Shown one piece after another: positions 1 through 5,450 of a stretch of 6,442 nucleotides of DNA. Position 1 is the first letter of the stretch. Every line of letters starts with the position of its first letter. Position numbers and translations under genes: made by a program. This stretch comes from an uncultured Clostridia bacterium (GTDB taxonomy: Bacteria; Bacillota; Clostridia; Christensenellales; UBA1242), in the NCBI GenBank assembly GCA_934771675.1, contig CAKVMF010000052.1, positions 1 through 6,442 of the forward strand, in the 5' to 3' direction. The notes beneath the pieces are model-generated. The model saw nothing but the letters and a program-made list of their open reading frames with translations, did not search any database and was not told where the DNA came from.

Positions 1-1
1 T

Positions 2-286
2 ACTGCTTATTCAAGAGGAAGAAAAATGATTGAAAAATTAAAAACAGTAATACCAAGACAATTGTTTGAAATTCCTATTCAAGCAGCAATTGGTGGAAAA
101 ATTATTGCAAGAGAAACAGTCAAAGCTTTAAGAAAAGACGTTATTGCAAAATGTTATGGCGGTGACGTAACCAGAAAACGTAAACTTCTTGAAAAACAAA
201 AAGAAGGCAAAAAGAAAATGAAAAAACTCGGAAGTGTTGAACTTCCAAGCGAAGCCTTTTTAAGCATATTGAAAATGGACAACTAA
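2..286 (+). CDS. lepA: Elongation factor 4 (LepA), C-terminal part; 5' end outside window
   Basis: This is the last 94 codons of a longer gene. The reading frame is open to the left edge (it begins T-A-Y-S-R-G-R-K before the first internal ATG at 26), so that ATG is not the true start. The fragment matches the EF4-specific C-terminal domain: IPRQLFEIPIQAAIGGKI, then IARETVKALRKDV, AKCYGGDVTRKRKLLEKQK, and the end GSVELPSEAFLSILKMDN. From family knowledge, LepA is a ribosome-binding translational GTPase related to EF-G; this basic C-terminal domain reaches toward the peptidyl-transferase centre, and the protein is linked to back-translocation or 30S biogenesis. The GTPase domains lie outside the window. 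The gene ends 58 bases before hemW, and no strong terminator lies between them, so read-through into hemW is possible. lepA next to hemW and hrcA is common in Bacillota. Confidence 0.97.
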   Translation, partial: TAYSRGRKMIEKLKTVIPRQLFEIPIQAAIGGKIIARETVKALRKDVIAKCYGGDVTRKRKLLEKQKEGKKKMKKLGSVELPSEAFLSILKMDN

Positions 287-298
287 ACACTTTTGGTG

Positions 299-326
299 TT
301 GACAAAAACTTTTTTGATGCTAAAAT
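299..326 (+). promoter_or_regulatory. Predicted sigma-A promoter of hemW, with extended -10
   Basis: A perfect -35 hexamer TTGACA lies at 299-304. After a 16-base spacer comes TAAAAT at 321-326, which matches the -10 consensus in five of six positions. A TG at 318-319, one base before the -10, makes it an extended -10 (TGcTAAAAT). Initiation would fall near 332-334, leaving only about 11-13 bases before the ATG at 345, just enough to contain the ribosome binding site. The promoter lies wholly in the lepA-hemW gap. It is predicted from sequence only. Confidence 0.7.
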
Positions 327-334
327 AGTAGAGC

Positions 335-340
335 AGGGGA
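335..340 (+). promoter_or_regulatory. Ribosome binding site of hemW (AGGGGA)
   Basis: AGGGGA lies four bases before the ATG at 345 and supports that start. It pairs with the 16S tail less perfectly than AGGAGG, because one G would pair with U. The same AGGGGAAA core precedes dnaK and dnaJ. Confidence 0.7.
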
Positions 341-344
341 AATT

Positions 345-1532
345 ATGAGTATAGGCGAATTTGTTTTGAATGAAAATGAATCATCAAAAAAACCATTGAG
401 CATTTATGTTCATATTCCTTTTTGCAACTCAAAATGTGACTACTGTTCATTTGTATCCATGGTTGCACCTGAAGAAGACAAAAAAAGATATGTCGTTAGT
501 CTTTTGAACGAAATAAAGATGCAGGCTCGCAAATACAATGATTATTACACAGTCAACAGCATTTATATTGGTGGCGGAACACCATCATGTTTGGACTATT
601 ATTACATAAGAGATATTCTCTCATGTATCTATAAAAATTTTGCTGTAAAAAACACTGCCGAAATCACAATTGAAATCAATCCAAATTCAATTGACGCAAC
701 AAAAGTTAGGGAATACATCCTTTCTGGAGTTAATCGTTTTTCAATTGGATTGCAATCAATTTCTCCAAAAGTTTTGAAAAACATGGGAAGAACCCACACT
801 CCAATGGATTACCAAAAAGCAATTTCACTTATTCGTGAATTTGGTGTGAAAAATATCAGCACTGATATTATGCTTGGTTATCCAACACAAAAGCTCAGTG
901 ATGTCAAGGAAACCTGCGCAGAACTCATTCGTATGGATATTCCACACATTTCCGCATATATGCTTCAAGTGGAAGATGGCACTAAATTGAAATCTCAAGT
1001 TGATAGTGGCCTTGTTAAAATTCCAAATGATGAAACAACTCTTGAAATGTATAATACCGTTTATGATATGCTCACAAAGGCAGGTTACAAGCGTTATGAA
1101 GTTTCAAACTTTGCAAAGCCAACTTATGAATCTTATCACAACAAAATCTATTGGAAAAGAAAAGATTATCTTGGTATTGGTCTTGCAGCGCATTCATATA
1201 TAAATGGCACAAGATTTGCAAACACTGAAAATATTGTTGAATATTGCCACATGATTGAAGATAAAAACATTGTTCCAACAACAATGTCAAAAACTTTAAC
1301 TCCAGAAGAAAAACGTGAAGAAGCCATTATGCTTTCACTTCGAACAAGTGAAGGGTTAGATCTTGAAATATACAAGGCTGAATTTGGTGAAAACTTCCTT
1401 TCAAAAAAGAAAGAATTAATTGCAGATTTAATCAAGCAAGGCTATCTTATTTTAACAACAACAGGAAAGTTGATTTGCACAAACAAAGGTTTTTTGGTTC
1501 TAAACAAAATTGTTTTAGACCTTGTAAGTTAA
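345..1532 (+). CDS. hemW: HemW-type radical SAM protein (heme chaperone family, formerly annotated HemN-like)
   Basis: The product is 395 aa. The radical SAM cluster motif is in HIPFCNSKCDYCSF, with Cys27, Cys31 and Cys34 (CX3CX2C) positioned to bind a [4Fe-4S] cluster. The SAM-binding GGGTPS is at about 76-81. Other family signatures are IGLQSISPKVL, YEVSNFAKP followed by YHNKIYW, and YLGIGLAAHSY. The C-terminal HemN_C-like region starts near REEAIMLSLRTSEGLDL. True coproporphyrinogen dehydrogenases (HemN) have a further Cys just after the cluster motif (CxxxCxxCxC); here the residues are S-F, which favours HemW, shown in other bacteria to bind heme and act as a heme chaperone. About 17 residues precede the conserved core, slightly more than usual, but the ATG at 345 has a well-placed AGGGGA. 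The gene has its own promoter and terminator. The heme role in this organism is inferred from the family only. Confidence 0.93.
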   Translation: MSIGEFVLNENESSKKPLSIYVHIPFCNSKCDYCSFVSMVAPEEDKKRYVVSLLNEIKMQARKYNDYYTVNSIYIGGGTPSCLDYYYIRDILSCIYKNFAVKNTAEITIEINPNSIDATKVREYILSGVNRFSIGLQSISPKVLKNMGRTHTPMDYQKAISLIREFGVKNISTDIMLGYPTQKLSDVKETCAELIRMDIPHISAYMLQVEDGTKLKSQVDSGLVKIPNDETTLEMYNTVYDMLTKAGYKRYEVSNFAKPTYESYHNKIYWKRKDYLGIGLAAHSYINGTRFANTENIVEYCHMIEDKNIVPTTMSKTLTPEEKREEAIMLSLRTSEGLDLEIYKAEFGENFLSKKKELIADLIKQGYLILTTTGKLICTNKGFLVLNKIVLDLVS

Positions 1533-1543
1533 TAAAATAGCAG

Positions 1544-1575
1544 AAACTCCAAGCAATTTTGCTTGGAGTTTTTTT
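1544..1575 (+). terminator. Intrinsic terminator after hemW
   Basis: A perfect 12-bp stem, AAACTCCAAGCA (1544-1555) with TGCTTGGAGTTT (1560-1571), closes on a four-base loop (ATTT). It runs directly into a T tract at 1569-1575. It begins 11 bases after the hemW stop codon. It should stop lepA/hemW transcription and insulate the hrcA operon, so the chaperone genes depend mainly on their own promoter. Confidence 0.93.
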
Positions 1576-1609
1576 CTTAAAAAATTCTTAAAATTTTTGT
1601 CACAAACAG

Positions 1610-1638
1610 TTGACAAATTGTGCTAGCAGTAATATTAT
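1610..1638 (+). promoter_or_regulatory. Predicted sigma-A promoter of the hrcA-grpE-dnaK-dnaJ operon
   Basis: The -35 is a perfect TTGACA at 1610-1615, followed by a 17-base spacer and TATTAT at 1633-1638 (five of six to consensus). The expected start is around 1644-1646, so the CIRCE element at 1647 falls at the very start of the transcript, the usual arrangement for HrcA control. The A/T-rich stretch at 1577-1599 covers where an UP element would lie. Confidence 0.82.
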
Positions 1639-1646
1639 ATACAGTG

Positions 1647-1673
1647 TTAGCACTCAAAAGTATTGATTGCTAA
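1647..1673 (+). promoter_or_regulatory. CIRCE operator (HrcA binding site)
   Basis: The inverted repeat is TTAGCACTC, nine bases, then GATTGCTAA. The CIRCE consensus is TTAGCACTC-N9-GAGTGCTAA, so the left arm is perfect and the right arm differs at one base (T for G, third position), giving 17 of 18 with the exact spacing. It lies just downstream of the predicted -10 and 50 bases before the hrcA ATG. From established knowledge, HrcA dimers bind CIRCE to block transcription, and HrcA activity depends on GroEL, so the operon is induced when misfolded protein occupies GroE. Only one convincing CIRCE is present in the window. Confidence 0.96.
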
Positions 1674-1714
1674 AAATCTGTATAATTTTTAGATTACTGC
1701 ATATAATTACAAAT

Positions 1715-1720
1715 GAGGTG
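1715..1720 (+). promoter_or_regulatory. Ribosome binding site that fixes the hrcA start
   Basis: GAGGTG is exactly complementary to CACCTC of the usual 16S 3' end and lies three bases before the ATG at 1724. It decides for this ATG over an in-frame TTG at 1667, which lies inside the CIRCE right arm and has no such site. Confidence 0.85.
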
Positions 1721-1723
1721 AAT

Positions 1724-2752
1724 ATGGATTTAAGTGAAAGAAAAAAGAAAATTTTAAGTGCAGTTATTGAAACCAACGTTAAAAACAAAAACGCCGAGGC
1801 AGTTTCAAGCAAGCAGCTCCAAGAAGAGTATTTGCCAAAGCTTAGTTCTGCAACAATTAGAAATGAACTTAATGCACTTGAAGAAATGGGTTATCTCACT
1901 CATTTGCATACTTCATCTGGAAGAGTGCCAACAAAAGAAGGCTATGAAAAATACATTAACGAACTTATGCAAGAAAAGAAATTGACTTCAAAGGAAAAGG
2001 AGTCAATCAAACTTAACTTCGCAAACAAACTCGTTAACCTAAAAGATATTATTGATAGGTCAGCAAAAACAATTTCAAAAGCGACCAACTACACATCAAT
2101 TGTTTATTCTGGTCCATCAAACAATGCCGTTATCAAGGATATCAAGTTATATCCAGTTAGCGAAACAACTCAACTTGTAGTTGTTGTTACAAATGAACGA
2201 GTTATCAATGAACTTGCAAATCTTGGAACAAATGATGAAAATGATTTAAAAGCAGCTAGCGACATTTTAAAAGAAATCTTTGTTAACAAATCTTTATCTC
2301 TTATAAAGAACAAGAACTTTAGAGAAAAGGTTGTAACAAAAGAACTTAAAAAATATCAAGTTGTGTTTAACAAGGTTATTGATATTATTGCTGATAGTGA
2401 ACAATCATCAAACAATCTGAGTATCGCCGGAAAAGATAAACTTATGGATTATCCAGAGTTTAACAGTATTGAAAAACTCAAAAAAGCCGTAACCGTTTTT
2501 GAAGATAGTGAATCAATCATTCCACTTGTGAAATCTGGAAATGACCTTGAAGTTTCAATCAACATCGGAAAAGATGACAGCGCACTTGAAGATTGTTCAG
2601 TTATAACTGTTTCATGCAATGTTCATGGCGAAACAAAAATTACTGCTGGTGTTATTGGACCAATCCGAATGGACTACCCAAAAGCAATTTCAGTTTTGAA
2701 AGAAGTTGCTCAAACAATTGAAGATAACTTAAACAAAGAAGGTGATTTATAA
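1724..2752 (+). CDS. hrcA: Heat-inducible transcription repressor HrcA
   Basis: The product is 342 aa, the usual HrcA size. The N-terminal winged-helix DNA-binding domain includes SSATIRNELNALEEMGYL (41-58) and HTSSGRVPTKEGYEKYI (62 onward), both close to family consensus. A central part contains MDYPEFNSIEKLKKAV, equivalent to the usual 'xQPEFxdvEKL' segment. The C-terminal signature is GVIGPIRMDYPKAI (about 309-322), where most relatives have GPTRMDY. The family 'IGSEN' turn reads IGKDD. HrcA dimers repress class I heat-shock genes by binding CIRCE, and a CIRCE lies at 1647-1673, so autorepression of the whole operon is expected. The start at 1724 is chosen from the GAGGTG site and the MDLSERKKKIL beginning; translating from the upstream TTG at 1667 would add 19 residues without family resemblance. 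The stop codon overlaps the grpE start by one base. Confidence 0.97.
   Translation: MDLSERKKKILSAVIETNVKNKNAEAVSSKQLQEEYLPKLSSATIRNELNALEEMGYLTHLHTSSGRVPTKEGYEKYINELMQEKKLTSKEKESIKLNFANKLVNLKDIIDRSAKTISKATNYTSIVYSGPSNNAVIKDIKLYPVSETTQLVVVVTNERVINELANLGTNDENDLKAASDILKEIFVNKSLSLIKNKNFREKVVTKELKKYQVVFNKVIDIIADSEQSSNNLSIAGKDKLMDYPEFNSIEKLKKAVTVFEDSESIIPLVKSGNDLEVSINIGKDDSALEDCSVITVSCNVHGETKITAGVIGPIRMDYPKAISVLKEVAQTIEDNLNKEGDL
2738..2745 (+). promoter_or_regulatory. Ribosome binding site of grpE inside the hrcA 3' end
   Basis: GAAGGTGA lies six bases before the grpE ATG at 2752, inside the last codons of hrcA. AGGTGAT (2740-2746, its 3' part with one more base) is complementary to the usual 16S tail (AUCACCU). 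With the TAATG stop/start overlap it suggests translational coupling of hrcA and grpE. Confidence 0.7.
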
Positions 2753-3399
2753 TGGAAAATCAAGAAACCAAGACCGAAAAAACTGAACCTGAACAAAAAA
2801 ATGAAAACAATATTCATAACGAACATCACATTCATGAAGAAAAGCATAAACATAACGAACATGAACTTATGAAAAAACTTGAAGAGTGTGAGCATAAAGT
2901 TAAGAATTTGGAAGAAAAATTAACTGAAACACAAAAAGAACTTGATGACAACAAAATCAAAGCTAGTCAATATTTAAACACTGCGTCTTACTACAAAACT
3001 CAAGCTGAAACAAACAAAAAGGATTTTGAGAGATACAAGGAACGCAACAAAGATATTGAAGTTCAGGCAAAAACAAAAGCAAACGAAAGTGTTGCAAAAA
3101 AGATTCTTCCTGTTCTAGACAATTTTGACCAAGCAATGCTTCAAGTTGATGCAGAAGTCATGAAAGGATTTTCAATGATTTATTCATCACTTCAAAGCAT
3201 TTTAACCGATATTGGTGTTGTTGCAATTGATTGCAAGGATGATGAACTTGATCCAAACATTCACAATTGCATAAACACCGAACAAACTGACGACGATGCA
3301 AAAGTAAATCACATCGCAACAGTTTATCAAAAAGGCTATAAGTTTGCTGAAACTAATGAAGTTATTAGACCAGCAACTGTTAGTGTTTACAAAAAGTAA
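2752..3399 (+). CDS. grpE: Nucleotide exchange factor GrpE
   Basis: The product is 215 aa. Residues 1-38 are a charged, probably disordered leader with seven His between positions 22 and 37. A long coiled-coil helix covers about 39-110 and includes the family segment DFERYKERNKD (compare the usual FENYRKR). Next come the four-helix part with AKKILPVLDNFDQAM (115-129) and a C-terminal beta wing with LDPNIHNC and YQKGYKFAETNEVIRPATVSVYKK, the most conserved end of the family. As a homodimer GrpE opens the DnaK ATPase domain to release ADP, resetting the folding cycle, and acts as a thermosensor in other bacteria. It starts one base into the hrcA stop (TAATG) and precedes dnaK by 105 bases, so it belongs to the CIRCE-controlled operon. 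Distance from the tyrosine-leucine of QYLNTAS to DFERY is longer than usual, suggesting about 11 extra residues. Confidence 0.96.
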   Translation: MENQETKTEKTEPEQKNENNIHNEHHIHEEKHKHNEHELMKKLEECEHKVKNLEEKLTETQKELDDNKIKASQYLNTASYYKTQAETNKKDFERYKERNKDIEVQAKTKANESVAKKILPVLDNFDQAMLQVDAEVMKGFSMIYSSLQSILTDIGVVAIDCKDDELDPNIHNCINTEQTDDDAKVNHIATVYQKGYKFAETNEVIRPATVSVYKK

Positions 3400-3504
3400 T
3401 TTGTAAACTATATATTCTAATCTTAAAGCATAAGGCTAACCTTTGGGCGCAATAAATTAAAAATTAACACTAAAAGTGAATTTATAAAAAAGGGGAAAAT
3501 TATT
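3400..3504 (+). other. grpE-dnaK intergenic region; no convincing promoter or CIRCE
   Basis: This AT-rich gap of 105 bases holds only weak structure. AAGG-ctaa-CCTT (3432-3443) and CACT-aaa-AGTG (3468-3478) are four-base stems without a T tract. TTAACA at 3464-3469 resembles a -35, but the nearest TATAAA is only 13 bases downstream. No second CIRCE was found, so dnaK is most simply read as part of the hrcA transcript. It could still hold an RNA processing site. Confidence 0.5.
3491..3498 (+). promoter_or_regulatory. Ribosome binding site of dnaK (AGGGGAAA)
   Basis: AGGGGAAA ends six bases before the ATG at 3505. It is the same sequence as the dnaJ site and nearly the same as the hemW site. 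Confidence 0.75.
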
Positions 3505-5337
3505 ATGAGTAAAATTATTGGTATTGACCTTGGAACTACAAACTCTTGTGTAGCAATCATGGAAGGCGGTGAACCAACCGTTATCACAAACGCAGAAGGA
3601 AGCAGAACAACTCCATCTGTTGTTGGATTTACAAAAGACGGTGAAAGACTTGTTGGTCAAGTTGCAAAGCGTCAAGCTGTTGCAAATCCAGAAAACACAA
3701 TCCGTTCAATTAAAAGCAAAATGGGTGAAAATGTTAAAGTTGAAGCCGGTGGCAAATCATACACTCCACCTGAAATTTCAGCTATGATTTTGTCTAAACT
3801 TAAAGCAGATGCTGAAAAATATCTTGGTGAAAAAGTTACTGAAGCAGTTATCACTGTTCCTGCATACTTCAACGACTCTCAACGTCAAGCAACAAAAGAT
3901 GCCGGAAAAATCGCTGGACTTGATGTAAAGAGAATTATCAACGAACCTACAGCAGCAGCTCTTGCTTATGGTCTTGATAAAGTTAAAGACCAAGATGGTC
4001 AAAAGATTTTGGTTTATGACCTTGGTGGTGGAACATTTGATATTTCAGTTCTTGAAATCGCTGATGGCGTGTTCCAAGTTCTTGCAACTGGTGGTAACAC
4101 ACATCTTGGTGGCGATAACTTTGACCAAAAGATTATGGATTACTTGGTTGAAGAATTCAAAAAGAGCGATGGCATTGATCTTTCAAAAGACAAAATGGCT
4201 ATGCAAAGATTGAAAGAAGCTGCCGAAAAAACAAAAATTGAACTTTCATCACTCACTCAAAGCACTGTTTCACTTCCATTCATTTCAGCTGATGCAACTG
4301 GTCCAAAACACATGGAAATCAATATTACTCGTGCAAAATTTGAAAGCATGATTGAAGACTATATCAACGAAACAATCGAACTTACCAAAAAGGCACTTTC
4401 TGATGCAAAACTTACCGTTAATGATATTGCAAAAATCATAATGGTCGGTGGTTCAACCAGAATCCCAATGGTAATTGACAAAGTTAAAGCTTATATCGGA
4501 AAACAACCATTCACAGGTATCAACCCAGATGAATGCGTTGCAATCGGTGCAGCAATTCAAGGCGGCGTTCTTGCTGGTGATGTTAAAGACGTATTGCTTC
4601 TTGATGTTACACCACTTTCACTTGGTATTGAAACAATGGGTGGGGTATTCACAAAACTTATTGACAAAAACACAACCATCCCAACAACAAAAACACAAAT
4701 CTTCTCAACTGCAGCTGACAACCAACCAGCAGTTGATATTCACGTTCTTCAAGGTGAAAGAGAGTTTGCTGCCGACAACAAAACACTTGGTAGATTTGAA
4801 CTTTCAGGAATCGCTCCAGCTCCACGTGGCATACCACAAATTGAAGTTAAATTTGATATTGATGCAAATGGTATTGTTCATGTTTCTGCAAAAGACCTTG
4901 GAACAGGAAAATCACAAGATATAACAATCACTGCATCTTCAAACCTTTCTGAAGCAGATATTGACAAAGCTATCAAAGAAGCAGAAATGTATAAAGAAGA
5001 AGATGAAAAGAGAAAGCAAGTTGTAGACAACAAAAACAGTCTTGATCAACTCATCAGCAGCATTGAAAAAGTTTTGAAAGAAAGTGGCGACAAGATTTCA
5101 GCTGACGACAAAACAAAACTTGAAGAAGCAACAAACAAAGCAAAAGAAACTTTGAAGACTGCAACAGACGCTGAAACACTTAAAACTGAACTTGATAATC
5201 TTTCAAAAGTTTCAAATGAAATCTTCACAAAACTTTATCAAAACGCAAACCCAAACGGTGCAAATGCAGGTGCTGGAACAGACACAAACAATGGTTCAAC
5301 AGATCCTAACAATTTTGGTGATTACACAACAAAATAA
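3505..5337 (+). CDS. dnaK: Molecular chaperone DnaK (Hsp70)
   Basis: The product is 610 aa and complete. The actin-like ATPase domain (about 1-355) has phosphate-1 loop IGIDLGTTNSCVA (5-17), NEPTAAALAYG (146-156), phosphate-2 DLGGGTFD (172-179) and adenosine-site VGGSTRIP (314-321). The hydrophobic linker DVKDVLLLDV (359-368) leads to the beta-sandwich substrate domain (PLSLGIETMGG onward, to about 480) and then the helical lid (about 480-577). Residues between SIKSKMGENV and GGKSYTPPEI are short, so the roughly two-dozen-residue insertion of Gram-negative DnaK is absent, as in Gram-positive homologues. The last 33 residues (578-610) form an Asn/Gly/Thr-rich tail ending FGDYTTK. DnaK binds exposed hydrophobic segments in the cytoplasm, with DnaJ stimulating hydrolysis and GrpE driving exchange, both encoded next to it. 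Expression is expected to be controlled by the upstream CIRCE. Confidence 0.99.
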   Translation: MSKIIGIDLGTTNSCVAIMEGGEPTVITNAEGSRTTPSVVGFTKDGERLVGQVAKRQAVANPENTIRSIKSKMGENVKVEAGGKSYTPPEISAMILSKLKADAEKYLGEKVTEAVITVPAYFNDSQRQATKDAGKIAGLDVKRIINEPTAAALAYGLDKVKDQDGQKILVYDLGGGTFDISVLEIADGVFQVLATGGNTHLGGDNFDQKIMDYLVEEFKKSDGIDLSKDKMAMQRLKEAAEKTKIELSSLTQSTVSLPFISADATGPKHMEINITRAKFESMIEDYINETIELTKKALSDAKLTVNDIAKIIMVGGSTRIPMVIDKVKAYIGKQPFTGINPDECVAIGAAIQGGVLAGDVKDVLLLDVTPLSLGIETMGGVFTKLIDKNTTIPTTKTQIFSTAADNQPAVDIHVLQGEREFAADNKTLGRFELSGIAPAPRGIPQIEVKFDIDANGIVHVSAKDLGTGKSQDITITASSNLSEADIDKAIKEAEMYKEEDEKRKQVVDNKNSLDQLISSIEKVLKESGDKISADDKTKLEEATNKAKETLKTATDAETLKTELDNLSKVSNEIFTKLYQNANPNGANAGAGTDTNNGSTDPNNFGDYTTK

Positions 5338-5390
5338 TGCAAAACATCAAAATTGCATATGATTTTTAACAAAAATTAGTAAAATTTGCG

Positions 5391-5440
5391 AAAAACGAAT
5401 CATCAGGCAGTTAGTTTATAATTGCCTGATGGTGCTTTTT
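5391..5440 (+). terminator. Terminator-like hairpin between dnaK and dnaJ (possible partial terminator or mRNA stabiliser)
   Basis: CATCAGGCA (5401-5409) pairs perfectly with TGCCTGATG (5423-5431). Three further weak pairs narrow the loop to seven bases. TTTTT at 5436-5440 follows four bases later, and AAAAA at 5391-5395 could pair with it. The interrupted U tract makes it weaker than the hemW terminator. Because dnaJ begins only 11 bases after the T run with no convincing promoter of its own, full termination is unlikely. Partial termination, lowering DnaJ relative to DnaK, or protection of the upstream mRNA 3' end, are inferences. Confidence 0.5.
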
Positions 5441-5448
5441 AGGGGAAA
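5441..5448 (+). promoter_or_regulatory. Ribosome binding site of dnaJ (AGGGGAAA)
   Basis: AGGGGAAA ends two bases before the ATG at 5451, closer than at dnaK. It begins right after the T run of the preceding hairpin, so folding of that hairpin should leave it accessible. Confidence 0.75.
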
Positions 5449-5450
5449 AT

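Noticed and set aside
286..315. Possible terminator after lepA (AACAC-ttttg-GTGTT, then a T run at 310-315)
   Set aside because: The stem is only five base pairs and the T run is nine bases away; the stem overlaps the hemW -35 box. Too weak to call.
1166..1435. Reverse-strand open frame of 89 codons opposite hemW
   Set aside because: It lies wholly opposite a well-conserved gene, has no recognisable protein features and is a by-product of the hemW codon pattern.
1681..1707. Two perfect TATAAT hexamers (1681-1686 and 1702-1707) downstream of CIRCE as extra hrcA promoters
   Set aside because: Neither has a plausible -35 at 16-18 bases nor a TG in extended -10 position, and such hexamers are common by chance in AT-rich DNA. 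The upstream promoter with TTGACA explains the region better.
1667..1723. Longer hrcA beginning at TTG 1667 (19 extra residues)
   Set aside because: The TTG lies inside the CIRCE right arm, has no ribosome binding site, and the added residues do not resemble HrcA. The ATG at 1724 has GAGGTG and the family-type N-terminus.
3464..3488. Internal dnaK promoter (TTAACA ... TATAAA) or degenerate CIRCE (TTAACACTA)
   Set aside because: The spacer is only 13 bases, and no matching right arm follows TTAACACTA at the CIRCE distance.
4475..4924. Forward open frame of 149 codons inside dnaK
   Set aside because: It is an out-of-frame shadow of dnaK with Gln/Leu-biased composition and no domain features; the dnaK frame is intact and strongly conserved across it.
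5366..5385. dnaJ promoter from TTAACA (5366-5371) and TAAAAT (5380-5385)
   Set aside because: The two boxes are only eight bases apart, and no alternative partner at normal spacing was seen.
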